DNA from: Pseudorhodoplanes sp.
GTDB taxonomy: Bacteria > Pseudomonadota > Alphaproteobacteria > Rhizobiales > Xanthobacteraceae
Length of the DNA: 64,000 nucleotides
Assembly: GCA_022843165.1 (NCBI GenBank)
Contig: JALHOD010000001.1
Coordinates: forward strand, 189,678 to 253,677
Direction of reading: 5' to 3'
Positions 36,949-46,871 of the stretch are shown here, piece after piece. The position numbers and the translations under genes were made by a program. The number at the start of each line of letters is the position of its first letter. Position 1 is the first letter of the stretch. The notes under the pieces were generated by a model that was not told the origin of the DNA, ran no database searches, and was given only the letters and a program-made list of their open reading frames with translations.

Positions 36949-39900
36949 ATGTTTCAATTTCTAGTCACACAATCGCTGCGTAACAGGCTGCTCGTTCTGG
37001 CCGCCGCCGCCATGCTTGTTCTTTACGGGCTGTTCACCGTCGCGAAACTGCCTGTCGACGTTTTTCCTGATCTGAACAAGCCCACCGTCACGATCATGAC
37101 CGAGTCCGAGGGGCTTGCTCCTCCAGAGGTAGAGCAACTCGTCAGTTTCCCGATCGAAACGCAGATGAACGGCGTTCCCGGTGTCACACGTGTGCGCTCG
37201 GTGTCCGGCGTCGGACTGTCGATTGTCTATGTGGAGTTTGATTGGGGTACGGACATTTACCGTAACCGCCAACAGATCAGCGAGCGGTTGTCGTTGGTTC
37301 GCGACCAGTTGCCCGCGAATACGATTCCGCAAATGGGCCCAATCAGCTCGATCATGGGCCAAATCCTGCTGATCGCAGTGACCAGCGATCAGGCGTCCCC
37401 AATGGAAGTACGTGAGGTCGCCGACTTTACGATAAGACCTCGCCTCCTCACGATACCTGGCGTTGCGCAGGTGATCCCAATGGGTGGGGAGGTTCGGCAG
37501 TATCGGATCTCTCCAAACCCTCCTGCGTTGCGAGCGCTAGGGGTCGCCTATGAGCAACTCGAAAAGGCGCTCTCGCAGTTTGGAAGCAACGCGGGGGGCG
37601 GCTTCACCGATCAATATTCGCGCGAGTTTCTGATCCGAAACATTGGGCGGACCACAAGTCTCGACGACCTGCGAAACGTGGTTGTGGCACGGGTCAACGG
37701 GGCCCCGGTTTACCTGCGGCAAGTCGCGGAGGTCGAATACGCAGCCAGAGTAAAACGAGGTGACGCGGGCTACATGGCTAAGCCCGCTGTCATCGTATCG
37801 GTCGAGAAACAACCAAACGTCGATACAATCCGGCTGACAGCCGAAATTGAACAAGCTCTCAGGGAGATTTCGTCCTCGCTACCGAACGGAATCAAAACTG
37901 ACCAGATTCTGTTCCGGCAGTCGAACTTCATCGAGGCCTCGATCCACAATGTCCAGAAGGTTCTTGTTGAAGCGGCTTTGGTGGTCGCCGTGGTCCTATT
38001 TGCCTTCCTTCTGAATTGGCGCACAACGGCGATATCTCTGACTGCCATCCCGGTGTCAATCCTGACTACCGCGGTCGTGTTCCATCTGTTTGGGCTGTCC
38101 ATCAACACGATGACGCTCGGCGGTCTCGCCATCGCAATCGGCGAGCTTGTCGATGACGCGGTCGTCGATGTCGAAAACATCTTCAGGCGGTTGCGGGAGA
38201 ATAGGGAATCTGGGAACCCGCGCTCTGTTTTCGACGTGGTTGTATCGGCTTCCCAGGAAGTTCGATCTGGCATCGTCTATGCGACGATGATCATCGTGTT
38301 AGTATTCGTGCCTTTGTTTGCCCTATCGGGGATTGAAGGTCGGCTGTTCGCTCCGCTCGGCCAAGCCTACATCATATCGATCCTCGCCAGCCTCGTGGTG
38401 TCCATCACACTGACGCCGGTGATGGCCTATTACATGTTGCCGCGGCTCAAGCGCTTGCAACACGGCGACAGCGCCCTTGTTCGTATACTGAAGCGTGGAA
38501 ACCGTGCACTGCTGGGTAGAGCCTTCCAGCATCCTAAAACGCTGATGTTCTCTGCGGTTGTGGCAGTCATTGCAGCAGTGGGCGCTGCCGCACTTCTCCC
38601 GCGCGCCTTCCTGCCTCCATTCAATGAGGGCACGTTTACGATCAATATGCTGTTCAACCCGGGCATCTCGCTCGCTGAATCGCATCGGGTCGGCCTGATC
38701 GCTGAGCGACTCATTCTGGAGGTGCCCGAAGTCAAGGCTGTCGGCCGGCGAACCGGCCGGGCTGAATTGGACGAACATGCGGAGGGCGTTCACTCCTCCG
38801 AAATCGAGGTCGATCTTAAGTCTAGTTCTCGCGCGAAAACCGACATCGTCGCGGATCTTCGATCCCGGCTTGCCGTGCTTCCTGTGTCTGTCAACATCGG
38901 CCAGCCGATCTCACATCGGCTTGACCATATGCTATCGGGCGTCCGCGCCGAGATAGCGCTGAAGGTCTTCGGCGATGATCTTGATACGTTGCGAACGACG
39001 GCGGAAGGCTTGCGCCAGCGCTTGGCGTCAATCCCGGGCCTTGTCGATCTTCAGGTCGAGAAGCAGGTTCTTATCCCGCAGTTGGAAATTCGTGTCGATT
39101 ACGCGCGCGCCGGCCTCTACGGCATCCAGCCAGCGGCCTTTATCGATCAGATCAGCAGACTTTCGAACGGGCGCGTCACGTCACGTGTGGTCGATGGCTA
39201 TCGCCGGTTCGATGTGGTCTTGCGCTTGCCGGATCGGCTTCGAACCACGCAGCGTCTTGGCGACCTGTTAGTCGAAACTCCTGTCGGCTGGATCCCAGCC
39301 CGCCAGATTGCCGACATACGCGAGACCGAAGGGCCGAACCAGATTCTCCGTGAGAATGGGCGCCGGCGTGTCGTTGTATTGGCGAACAGCGATGGCCGCT
39401 CCGATATGGCGCAGATCGTCAGCGCCATCAGACAGGAACTCGCTGCCACGAAGCTCCCCAACGGTTTCTACACCAGGCTGGAAGGCACATTCCAGGCTCA
39501 AGAAGAGGCGAGCCGGACGATCGGCGCGCTATCGATACTCTCTCTCGTGATGATTTTCGCCATTCTCTATAGCCGTTACCGTTCCACGGTCTTTGCGTTC
39601 ATCGTGATGGGCAACATCCCGCTGGCATTGATCGGATCGGTGGCCGCCCTTTGGATCGCCGGGCAACCGCTATCGGTCGCCTCGATGATCGGCTTCATTA
39701 CCTTGACCGGGATTGCGGCGCGAAACGGCATTCTCAAGATCAGCCACTATATCAATCTAGCCATACACGAACGGATGCCTTTCGGTCGCGAGCTTGTGGT
39801 GCGCGGCAGCTTGGAACGCCTGACGCCGGTGCTGATGACTGCCCTGTCGGCGGGTGTCGCACTCGTGCCGCTGCTGATCGATCCTTCCGCGCCGGGAAAA

Positions 39901-40083
39901 GAAATTCTCCACCCAGTCGCGGTCACAATTTTCGGCGGCCTGATTACCGCCACGCTGCTCGATACATTTCTGACACCCGTCCTTTTCCTTCGGTTTGGTC
40001 GCAAGCCGCTGGAGCGATTGATTGTGGATGCGCAGTCGAAATCGACGACGGCCGAGCGATCCTCGCCGGCGGAATCTTTCTGA
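36949..40083 (+). CDS. CzcA/CusA-family heavy-metal RND pump
   Basis: 1044 residues, full length, 12 membrane spans with two large periplasmic loops. The TM4 proton-relay signature [16 protein letters not shown] near residues 396-411 keeps the paired aspartates. It lacks the CusA-type motif (VDAAIVMIEN) and the CzcA zinc-type motif, resembling the less characterised divalent-cation HME group, so the metal is not certain. The CsoR and DUF305 neighbours favour copper. Tightly follows the adaptor gene. Confidence 0.92.
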   Translation: MFQFLVTQSLRNRLLVLAAAAMLVLYGLFTVAKLPVDVFPDLNKPTVTIMTESEGLAPPEVEQLVSFPIETQMNGVPGVTRVRSVSGVGLSIVYVEFDWGTDIYRNRQQISERLSLVRDQLPANTIPQMGPISSIMGQILLIAVTSDQASPMEVREVADFTIRPRLLTIPGVAQVIPMGGEVRQYRISPNPPALRALGVAYEQLEKALSQFGSNAGGGFTDQYSREFLIRNIGRTTSLDDLRNVVVARVNGAPVYLRQVAEVEYAARVKRGDAGYMAKPAVIVSVEKQPNVDTIRLTAEIEQALREISSSLPNGIKTDQILFRQSNFIEASIHNVQKVLVEAALVVAVVLFAFLLNWRTTAISLTAIPVSILTTAVVFHLFGLSINTMTLGGLAIAIGELVDDAVVDVENIFRRLRENRESGNPRSVFDVVVSASQEVRSGIVYATMIIVLVFVPLFALSGIEGRLFAPLGQAYIISILASLVVSITLTPVMAYYMLPRLKRLQHGDSALVRILKRGNRALLGRAFQHPKTLMFSAVVAVIAAVGAAALLPRAFLPPFNEGTFTINMLFNPGISLAESHRVGLIAERLILEVPEVKAVGRRTGRAELDEHAEGVHSSEIEVDLKSSSRAKTDIVADLRSRLAVLPVSVNIGQPISHRLDHMLSGVRAEIALKVFGDDLDTLRTTAEGLRQRLASIPGLVDLQVEKQVLIPQLEIRVDYARAGLYGIQPAAFIDQISRLSNGRVTSRVVDGYRRFDVVLRLPDRLRTTQRLGDLLVETPVGWIPARQIADIRETEGPNQILRENGRRRVVVLANSDGRSDMAQIVSAIRQELAATKLPNGFYTRLEGTFQAQEEASRTIGALSILSLVMIFAILYSRYRSTVFAFIVMGNIPLALIGSVAALWIAGQPLSVASMIGFITLTGIAARNGILKISHYINLAIHERMPFGRELVVRGSLERLTPVLMTALSAGVALVPLLIDPSAPGKEILHPVAVTIFGGLITATLLDTFLTPVLFLRFGRKPLERLIVDAQSKSTTAERSSPAESF

Positions 40084-40105
40084 CGATCCAAAAGGAGAAA
40101 CTGCG

Positions 40106-40474
40106 ATGCGCCTGAAGACCATTGTGACAGTTGCCGCGCTGCTTTCAGCGCCATCAATTGTTCTGGCACACGGACCCAAGGTCGGAGCGAATGGTGGCGT
40201 TCAAGCGGATGCCGGAAGCTTCCACGTGGAGGTCGTACCCAAAGGCACCACTCTCCAGGTGTTTTTGAACGACCACAGCGATAAGCCCGTAACCACCGAC
40301 GGCTTTAAGGGCACGGCGATCTTCGTCATCGATGGCAAGCCACAGCGCATCTCGTTGACGCCGGCCGGTGAGAATCGCCTGAGCGGGACGTCCTCATTGA
40401 ATCTCCCCGCCAACCCGAAAGGCGTCGTGCAAATCACGACACCTCCCGGAAGCACCATACAGGCCAAATTCTAA
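40106..40474 (+). CDS. small exported protein of the metal module
   Basis: 122 residues from ATG 40106, with AAAGGAG upstream. The signal peptide ends at SIVLAHG. The mature part is beta-rich (FHVEVVPKGTTLQVFLNDHS, KGVVQITTPPGSTIQAKF) and resembles periplasmic immunoglobulin-like metal-efflux accessories. No catalytic residues seen. In line with the pump and DUF305 genes. Confidence 0.7.
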   Translation: MRLKTIVTVAALLSAPSIVLAHGPKVGANGGVQADAGSFHVEVVPKGTTLQVFLNDHSDKPVTTDGFKGTAIFVIDGKPQRISLTPAGENRLSGTSSLNLPANPKGVVQITTPPGSTIQAKF

Positions 40475-40503
40475 CTGAGTGAAACCAGAGAGCGGAGACG
40501 ACC

Positions 40504-41133
40504 ATGAAAATCCATATGAACTTGCTAGCATCAGCGGTCCTGATCTCGTTTACGGGCAGCGCGCTCGCCCAAGCAACTCAGGATCATCAACAACATCACC
40601 CTGGCGGATCTGCGCCGCAGGGCCAACCTGCGCCGACGCAGCCGCCCGCGACGTTGTCCCCTGCAGCACCACCAGCCGGACCGCAGAGTCAAATGCCGAT
40701 GGGACAGATGATGCAAGGCATGCCCGAACAGTGTCGCGGCATGATGCAAAACATGCAGTCCTGCATGGGGATTATGCACCAGATGATGCAGGGCCGCATG
40801 GGTCAAGGTGGGACCATGCCAGGACAGATGGCCCCCGGCGGGATGCAAACCACTCCGGCACAACCCACCGCGGTGTCAGCCTCAACGAAGGCCTATCTTG
40901 AGGCTGCCGAGAAGATGCACGCGCCGATGATGCAGGGGGTGCAGGCTACAGATCCCGATGTTGCATTCGTTCGCGGAATGATCCCGCACCATCAAGGTGC
41001 GATCGATATGGCGAAGGTGCTTCTGCAATTCGGCAAGGACCCACAGACCAAGAAATGGGCAAATGACGTTATTCGCGAGCAGCAACGCGAAATCGGTGAG
41101 ATGGAAGAATGGTTAAAGAAGAATGCTCGCTGA
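40504..41133 (+). CDS. exported Met/His-rich DUF305 protein
   Basis: 209 residues. A signal peptide (LLASAVLISFTGSALA) is followed by a His/Pro/Gln linker, then a run rich in methionine (MPMGQMMQGMPEQCRGMMQN and onward to about residue 120), then the DUF305 domain with FVRGMIPHHQGAIDMAKVLL. Methionine clusters of this type bind Cu(I)/Ag(I) in periplasmic chaperones, and DUF305 is common in copper resistance loci. Last gene of the module; followed by a hairpin. Confidence 0.85.
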   Translation: MKIHMNLLASAVLISFTGSALAQATQDHQQHHPGGSAPQGQPAPTQPPATLSPAAPPAGPQSQMPMGQMMQGMPEQCRGMMQNMQSCMGIMHQMMQGRMGQGGTMPGQMAPGGMQTTPAQPTAVSASTKAYLEAAEKMHAPMMQGVQATDPDVAFVRGMIPHHQGAIDMAKVLLQFGKDPQTKKWANDVIREQQREIGEMEEWLKKNAR

Positions 41134-41140
41134 ACTTATC

Positions 41141-41175
41141 ATGAGCGATCATCCTACTCTGGGGTGATCGCTCAT
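41141..41175 (+). terminator. 11-base perfect hairpin ending the metal operon
   Basis: ATGAGCGATCA and TGATCGCTCAT pair perfectly around a 13-base loop, starting 8 bases after the DUF305 stop. There is no T-run, so rho-independent action is uncertain, but the position is that of an operon end. Confidence 0.6.
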
Positions 41176-41183
41176 CTCTCGAT

Positions 41184-41375
41184 AGCATTATTGGAAGCAA
41201 CGTAGATGTGGCCACGGAGGAACGTGCGGGGGCGATGCGGAAAGCAGGTCTCGATGTCGCGGGAAACCTCGGTGATCTGATCGGAGTGAGTGATCTGGTG
41301 GTAGACTGCACGCCGAAGCGGATCGCGGCCGTCAACGTCGACACCTATCGACGAAGAATCGATTGCCAAAACTGA
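41184..41375 (+). pseudogene. fragment of a type II (archaeal-type) GAPDH
   Basis: 63 codons: RAGAMRKAGLDVAGNLGDL, then SDLVVDCTPKRIAAVNVDTY, then TGA. The pattern AGxxVAGxLxDLxxxxDxVVDCTP-xx-AxNxxxY matches the N-terminal NAD-domain region of type II glyceraldehyde-3-phosphate dehydrogenase. Both the start (GxGxxG region) and the catalytic domain are missing. Short match, so moderate confidence. Confidence 0.45.
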
Positions 41376-41461
41376 TGTAGCGCTCGGGATCGGCCTGCTA
41401 GCCGAAACACTGGGGCAACGATGATCGCAAGAATGTTCGACGCCCACCTTGGGATTGAAGC

Positions 41462-42775
41462 GTGTCCGACACGGGCGCAGCCGTGGCTTTGCGATCAATG
41501 AGCGATCCAGATCCCACTTCCTCTGGTCCAGCTCAGACCCGCTCAGAGCGGCTCAACCAGAACTGCTTTTGCGTCACGCTCGACCGTGGGTCGCTATGCG
41601 AGGCGCTGGAGCACGAGGCTAGCGATCCAGCGTTCTGCGAGACTTTCATCTGCCCGAAGACCCACTTGTTCTCGAACGTGCCGGTGTTCATCTCAGCCGT
41701 CGAGGTAGCCAAGATGCAGGAGGTGGTCGCAGCTGTCGAAACGACAGCCCGGCTCGCCGCATATAAAGCCGCGGTTCTCTCGTGGGCACCCGAAATCTCG
41801 CGGGAGGATCACGGTCCGGTCGGGGCGTTGATGGGCTACGACTTCCATCTTGGCGTAGAAGGTCCCCGGATAATCGAGATCAACACCAACGCCGGGGGGG
41901 CATTCCTCAATGCACTTCTTGCAAGGGCGCAGCGCGCCTGCTGTGCCGAGATGGACATGCCGCTGACGCCGCATACGTTTGAGGATGCGGCGTTCCGCAT
42001 GTTCCAAAGCGAATGGATGCGCCAACGAGGAACCGGCGCACCACAGCGGGTCGCTATCGTAGACGACAGCCCGGAGGAACAGTATCTCTACCCTGAGTTC
42101 GTGCTCGTGCGGCAAGTTCTGGCCGCTCGCGGTGTGGACGCGGTTATCGCGGACGCCAGCCATCTTCGCTATGAGGCGGGCCGGCTCAGCGTCGAGGGGA
42201 AGCTAATCGACCTCGTGTACAACCGCCTCACCGATTTCGCGTTTGATCAGCCAGAGCACAGGGCGCTACGAGAGGCCTACCGCTATGGCTCGGTGGTCGT
42301 AACGCCGAATCCGCACAACCACGCCCTGCTCGCCGACAAGCGTAATCTTTCGCTGCTCTCCGACCCGGCGATGCTCAAGGCCTGGGGCCTGGGACCAGGA
42401 CAACTGGCGCAGCTGAAATCCGTCCCGCGCACTGTCGTTGTCACTCCGGAGATCGCCGACGAACTGTGGAAGTCGCGTAAGGACCTATTCTTTAAGCCGA
42501 CGGGCGGACATGGCGGAAAAGCGGTGTACCGCGGCGACAAAGTGACGAAAGGCGTCTGGGCAGAAATCGAGCGAGGCGGCTACGTTGCCCAGACGTTGGT
42601 CCGACCCAGCAAGCGCATGATCAAGATCGACGAGACACCCCAGGCGCGCAAGATGGACGTTCGGCTGTTTACCTACGAGGGACAGGCGCTTCTGGTGGCC
42701 GCGCGCCTCTATCAAGGCCAGACCACGAACTTCAGGACGCCAGGAGGTGGGTTCGCTCCGGTATTCGTGATCTGA
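41462..42775 (+). CDS. ATP-grasp-like protein of unknown substrate
   Basis: 437 residues from GTG 41462; ATG 41498 is an alternative that removes 12 residues. Middle segments GYDFHLGVEGPRIIEINTNA and VVTPNPHNHALLADKRNLSL and late FFKPTGGHGGKAVYRGDK near residue 345 resemble the nucleotide-binding parts of glutathionylspermidine-synthase/circularly permuted ATP-grasp ligases. Early cysteines (CFCVTLDRG, CETFICPKTH) are a notable extra. It may join a carboxylate to an amine; substrate unknown. It lies 43 bases before an alcohol dehydrogenase gene. Confidence 0.6.
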   Translation: MSDTGAAVALRSMSDPDPTSSGPAQTRSERLNQNCFCVTLDRGSLCEALEHEASDPAFCETFICPKTHLFSNVPVFISAVEVAKMQEVVAAVETTARLAAYKAAVLSWAPEISREDHGPVGALMGYDFHLGVEGPRIIEINTNAGGAFLNALLARAQRACCAEMDMPLTPHTFEDAAFRMFQSEWMRQRGTGAPQRVAIVDDSPEEQYLYPEFVLVRQVLAARGVDAVIADASHLRYEAGRLSVEGKLIDLVYNRLTDFAFDQPEHRALREAYRYGSVVVTPNPHNHALLADKRNLSLLSDPAMLKAWGLGPGQLAQLKSVPRTVVVTPEIADELWKSRKDLFFKPTGGHGGKAVYRGDKVTKGVWAEIERGGYVAQTLVRPSKRMIKIDETPQARKMDVRLFTYEGQALLVAARLYQGQTTNFRTPGGGFAPVFVI

Positions 42776-42818
42776 TCATAAAGGCATAAGCGGGGGTCCA
42801 AGAAAGCGGAGGTTATCG

Positions 42819-43895
42819 ATGGCTAAAAAGATGAAGGTAACCATTTTCGTGGAGCCCGGCCGCATAGCGCTTGATGAAAAGCCAATCCCCGAGGTCGGTC
42901 CGCTCGATGCCCTCGTGCGCGTCACCACCACGACGATCTGCGGCACGGACGTCCACATCATGAAGGGCGAGTATCCGGTTGCGAAGGGTCTCACGATCGG
43001 CCACGAGCCGGTCGGCGTGATCGAGAAGCTCGGTTCTGCGGTAGTCGGATACACCGAAGGGCAGCGCGTCATCGCCGGAGCAATCACTCCGAGTGGCTGG
43101 AGCAACGCCTGCCTCTGCGGCTTCTGCTCCCAAGACGGTGCTGGCACGAAGCATGGCTGGAAGGCGATGGGCGGCTGGAAATTCGGCAACACCATCGACG
43201 GCTGCCAGGCCGAATACGTGCTCGTCCCCGACGCCATGGCCAATCTTGCGCCTGTCCCAGACGGTCTCACGGACGAGCAAGTGCTCATGTGCCCGGACAT
43301 CATGTCGACCGGCTTCAGTGGCGCGGAGAGGGGAAAAGTCGGGATCGGCGACGCGGTCGCGGTCTTCGCACAAGGCCCGATCGGTCTTTGCGCGACAGTC
43401 GGCGCGAAGCTAAGCGGCGCTACCACCATCATTACCGTGGATCGTGTCGCAGCGCGGATGGCAATCTCGCGGAAGCTCGGCGCGAGCCACGTCATCGACT
43501 TCTCAAAGGTCAGTCCTGTGGACGAGATCATGCGCATCACCGACGGCCGTGGTGTCGATGTTGCCATCGAGGCGCTGGGCACTCAGGCAACGTTCGAGGC
43601 AGCGCTTCGTGTACTGCGGCCAGGCGGCTCCCTGTCGAGTCTCGGCGTCTATTCAAGGGACCTTAAGATACCCCTCGGGGCTTTCGCTGCCGGGCTCGGT
43701 GACCATACCATCGTTACAACACTCTGCCCGGGCGGCAAAGAGCGCATGCGGCGGCTGATGGAGGTCATACGATCGGAGCGAGTGGACCTGACACCGCTGG
43801 TCACGCATCGGTACAAGCTGGACGACATCGAGGCGGCGTACGACCTCTTCTCTCACCAGCGTGATGGGGTGTTGAAGGTCGCAATCATTCCGTAG
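42819..43895 (+). CDS. zinc-dependent NAD(P) alcohol dehydrogenase
   Basis: 358 residues of the medium-chain dehydrogenase family. Catalytic zinc ligands are expected in TTTICGTDVH (near 40) and GHEPVG (near 61); the cofactor loop is FAQGPIGLCATVGAKLSGA near 185. The cysteine-rich SNACLCGFCSQDG replaces the usual structural-zinc lobe pattern. Closest to the secondary-alcohol dehydrogenase (TbADH-like) group, which interconverts short alcohols and ketones/aldehydes; substrate unproven. Confidence 0.88.
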   Translation: MAKKMKVTIFVEPGRIALDEKPIPEVGPLDALVRVTTTTICGTDVHIMKGEYPVAKGLTIGHEPVGVIEKLGSAVVGYTEGQRVIAGAITPSGWSNACLCGFCSQDGAGTKHGWKAMGGWKFGNTIDGCQAEYVLVPDAMANLAPVPDGLTDEQVLMCPDIMSTGFSGAERGKVGIGDAVAVFAQGPIGLCATVGAKLSGATTIITVDRVAARMAISRKLGASHVIDFSKVSPVDEIMRITDGRGVDVAIEALGTQATFEAALRVLRPGGSLSSLGVYSRDLKIPLGAFAAGLGDHTIVTTLCPGGKERMRRLMEVIRSERVDLTPLVTHRYKLDDIEAAYDLFSHQRDGVLKVAIIP

Positions 43896-43900
43896 CCGCA

Positions 43901-43921
43901 GGCCTCCCTGCCAGTGAGGCC
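43901..43921 (+). terminator. weak hairpin after the alcohol dehydrogenase gene
   Basis: GGCCTC and GAGGCC pair across a 9-base loop, 6 bases after the stop codon. No T-run. Confidence 0.3.
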
Positions 43922-44042
43922 GTCGCCCGAAGGAGCGGCTCGGTCGCTGATGCAGGATAACGGGGTTACATGTTGTCGGGATTCCCATCCACAGTGAATG
44001 AGGAGCTGATGCTGGTGCGGAGAGTTCAACCGACGACGTCCG

Positions 44043-44135
44043 AGGCTCTACTCCGGCACGATCATCGCGACCGGCCAGGCTACGGGAGTGGCGGCGCCCG
44101 CGATCAGGATATCAGCTGAGTCGCTCGACGAATGA
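44043..44135 (+). pseudogene. scrap of a cation P-type ATPase actuator domain
   Basis: The frame reads LYSGTIIATGQATGVAAPAI and stops at TGA 44133. This matches the A-domain pattern (SGT-x3-GQATGVV-ATG) of PMA1/SERCA-type P-type ATPases. Only about 25 codons are recognisable and nothing follows in frame, so it is a decayed fragment. Small match, low-to-moderate confidence. The rest of 43922-44136 shows nothing I can name. Confidence 0.35.
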
Positions 44136-44163
44136 CTTGCAGATCATGCACCAGGACGCCGCG

Positions 44164-45363
44164 ATGACGATCGTAGATGATCCGGCGCACCCGCCGGTCG
44201 CACTGCAACGGTCGCTCACGGTTGGGCCTCTTCTTTTTTACGGGCTCGCCATCATCGTAGGGGCGGGAATTTACGTCGCAATCGCTTCGGTGATTGGCCG
44301 GGCCGGTGCGGCCGCGCCGCTGTCGTTCCTGCTCGCGGGCGTCGCCGCGACCATGACCGGCTTGTGCTACGCGGAACTGGCTAGCCGGTTTCCGGAAGCT
44401 TCAGGTGCAGTCGCCTACGTCAAGCAGGGGTTCGGCTCGGACCGCGCGGCACAGGTGACCGGAATCGTCTTGACGCTTGCAGTCGCGATCGCCGCCGCCT
44501 CGATCGCAAGCGGCGCGGTCCACTATCTCTCTCTGCTCATCGGGCTACCGCCTGCGGCCCTGATCGCGCTGCTGGTCGCAACCTTCACGCTGCTAGCGAT
44601 GGTGGGAGTGCGGGAGAGCGTCGGGTTCGCCGCGGTCATCGGGGCGATCGAGATCCTAGGTCTCGTCGTCGCGGCCGGGGTGGGCTTCCTCGCCGCGCCT
44701 TCCTTCGACATCGAGACCATGTTTCCTTCGAGCTTCATTGCATGGCAGAGCGTCGTGGCCGGTGCCTTCATTGCGTTCTTCGCCTTCATCGGCTTTGAAA
44801 GCCTGGCCAATATGGCGGAAGAGGCCAAGGATCCGCGCCGCACAGTGCCCTACAGCATTGTCGGCGCGGTCTTGGTCAGCACGCTGCTCTACGTCGTGGT
44901 AGCAGCAGCTCTGGTATTCGCCGGCCGCGGCGGCCAGAGCCCTTTAATCGACCTTTTCCAGGGCCCGTACGCGACGCTGTTCGCCGCCGTGGGCGCACTG
45001 GCCATCGCCAACGGTGTCCTGGTCGAGATCATGATGCTGGCGCGGCTGTTCTACGGTATGGCCCGCCGGCGGCAGCTTCCCGCCGTGCTCGGCCGCGTCC
45101 ATTCCTGGACCCGCACGCCGATCGAGGCCACCGCACTCGCCGGCGCAATCGTGCTGGCGACCGCGCTGCTGGTTCCGTTTGAGCAATTGCTGGCCTTGGC
45201 CAACGCTCTGACGCTGGGCATCTTTGCGGTCGTCGATATCGCGCTCTGGCGCATCCAACGGAATCAACCGGCTGGCGAGGGCGTCTTCGCGGTGCCGCGT
45301 TGGGTGCCGCCAGCCGCCGCGGCGCTTGCCGTCGGGCTGATCGTGGCAGAGGTTGTTTCGTGA
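44164..45363 (+). CDS. APC-family amino acid/polyamine permease
   Basis: 399 residues from ATG 44164; ATG 44137 would add 9. The APC consensus first helix GLAIIVGAGIYVAIASVIG is followed by about 12 membrane spans, including FIAFFAFIGFESLANMAEEA (helix 6 region) and DPRRTVPYSI. Likely amino acid uptake; substrate not predictable. It stands alone between two degraded segments. Confidence 0.88.
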   Translation: MTIVDDPAHPPVALQRSLTVGPLLFYGLAIIVGAGIYVAIASVIGRAGAAAPLSFLLAGVAATMTGLCYAELASRFPEASGAVAYVKQGFGSDRAAQVTGIVLTLAVAIAAASIASGAVHYLSLLIGLPPAALIALLVATFTLLAMVGVRESVGFAAVIGAIEILGLVVAAGVGFLAAPSFDIETMFPSSFIAWQSVVAGAFIAFFAFIGFESLANMAEEAKDPRRTVPYSIVGAVLVSTLLYVVVAAALVFAGRGGQSPLIDLFQGPYATLFAAVGALAIANGVLVEIMMLARLFYGMARRRQLPAVLGRVHSWTRTPIEATALAGAIVLATALLVPFEQLLALANALTLGIFAVVDIALWRIQRNQPAGEGVFAVPRWVPPAAAALAVGLIVAEVVS

Positions 45364-45699
45364 CAGCTGCGTTTTGCGACGTAGGGCGGCGGAGCTTAAG
45401 TCCGGGATCATGCTGCCATGTTGCGGCAGCGGAATCCAAGCCATCGAGAGAACGATCCAGCATGACGTACGCCGTGCGCACTGAGGGTTTCAAGGCCAAG
45501 TTGCGGGATGACCGATGCAAGAGTTGGATCCCAGTCGCGCTTCCATGTGGGCTTCTAGACACACCAACTTAGGAGACCGTTGGATCCCAGGTGCTCCCGC
45601 TCCGCCAGCACTCAAGACAACCTAATCTCCGGCTCCCCTATCACCGCTCAATTACCCAAAAAATAAGCATTGGGTTCAGCGTCCACCGTACCTCAGGGC
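45364..45699. other. non-coding or degraded segment
   Basis: 336 bases after the permease. One hairpin, GCTGCC-7-GGCAGC (45412-45430), could end the permease transcript. A short frame MTYAVRTEGFKAKLRDDRCK near 45462 has no recognisable family or good start signal. Nothing else supported. Confidence 0.4.
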
Positions 45700-46443
45700 G
45701 CGTGAGACCGCCCTCCTCCGCTCCGACAAACCCAATTTCATGGTGACCGATCCGCCTTACGGCGTGAACTATGACCCGACCTGGCGACATCAGCGGGGCG
45801 TCAACAAGTCGACCCGGGTTGGAAAGGTCCAGAACGACGAACGCGCCGACTGGGCGGCAGCCTGGGCGCTCTTCCCCGGCAACATCGCCTATGTCTGGCA
45901 TGCGGCGCTGCGCGCGGCGACGGTCGCGGAAAGCCTCACGCGCGAGGGCTTCACCATTCGCGCGCAGATCATCTGGGCCAAGGATCGCCTGGTGCTGGCC
46001 GCGGTGACTATCAGTGGCAGCATGAGCCCTGCTGGTACGCCGTACGCTCCAAGGGCAACTGGACCGGCGACCGCAAGCAAACGACGCTCTGGAGCATTCC
46101 GAGCGGCGGCCAGGACACCGACACGGTCCATGGCACCCAGAAGCCGGTCGAGTGCATGCGCCGGCCAATCCTCAACAATACCGAGCCCGGCCAGGTCATC
46201 TACGAACCATTCCTGGGCAGCGGGACTACCCTGATCGCGGCCGAGAGCACCGGCCGCTCCTGCCGGGCGATCGAGATCGATCCACTCTACGTCGATCTGG
46301 CAATCCGCCGCTGGCAGGCTTTCACCGGCCAAGCCGCCATGCTCGATGCAGATGGCCGGTCATTCGATGTCATTTCGGCCGAGCGTCAGACTAAGGCCGC
46401 CGTCAGCGACGCCGATGCCAGCCATAAGGGAGAGTCGGCATGA
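45700..46443 (+). pseudogene. prophage DNA methyltransferase, 5'-truncated and frameshifted
   Basis: The frame near ATG 45740 gives MVTDPPYGVNYDPTW with the DPPY catalytic motif and continues to IIWAKDRLVL. Homology then shifts frame near 46000 and resumes as CWYAVRSKGNWTGDRKQTTL, HGTQKPVECMRRPILNN and FLGSGTTLIAAESTGRSC (SAM motif), ending TGA 46441. The ParB-like N-terminal part found in the family's prophage members is missing. Two lesions make it inactive. Its stop overlaps the terminase ATG, the normal phage arrangement. Confidence 0.8.
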
Positions 46444-46871
46444 GAGGCCGCAGACCGAAACCGACGCGCCTGAAAGTACTCATGGGCAATCCTGGAAAGC
46501 GACCACTGAACGAGTGCGAACCAAGACCGGAGGTTGCCGTACCCGATTGCTCACCGGAGCTCGGACCCGTCGCGCACCGGGAATGGGACCGCCTGGTCGG
46601 CGAACTCACCAGCCTGCGAGTTCTGACCAATCTCGATCGCGCCGCACTCGCCGCCTATTGCGGCGCCTATGCGCTCTGGGCCGAGGCAACAGAGAACATA
46701 GGGAAATTCGGCACCATGGTGAAATCGCCCTCGGGATATCCCATCCAGTCTCCGTACGTCTCGATCGCAAACCGCCAAGCTGAAATCATGATGCGGATCG
46801 CGTCGGAATTCGGATTCACGCCAGCGAGCCGGAGCAGGATTTCAGCGCCAAGTGACGACGCTTTTTCCTGA
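46440..46871 (+). pseudogene. phage terminase small subunit (P27 family), 3' frameshift
   Basis: 143 codons: GRRPKPTRLKVLMGNPGKRP, the core AHREWDRLVGELTSLRVLTN and YVSIANRQAEIMMRIASEFG. The frame ends early at TGA in ...APSDDAFS. Removing one T from the TTTTT at 46861-46865 would restore DLFGLRSGEKT, closely matching the tail of the second copy at 57.4 kb (DLFSLQSNEK). No large subunit, portal or capsid gene follows. Probably a dead prophage piece; a slightly short but folded product is possible. Confidence 0.8.
46770..46850 (+). repeat. terminase direct repeat, copy A
   Basis: 27 codons from NRQAEIMMRIAS to RISAP. Partner copy B lies at 57323-57403 in the same orientation. 73 of 81 bases agree and all 8 differences are silent third positions. 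Confidence 0.9.
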
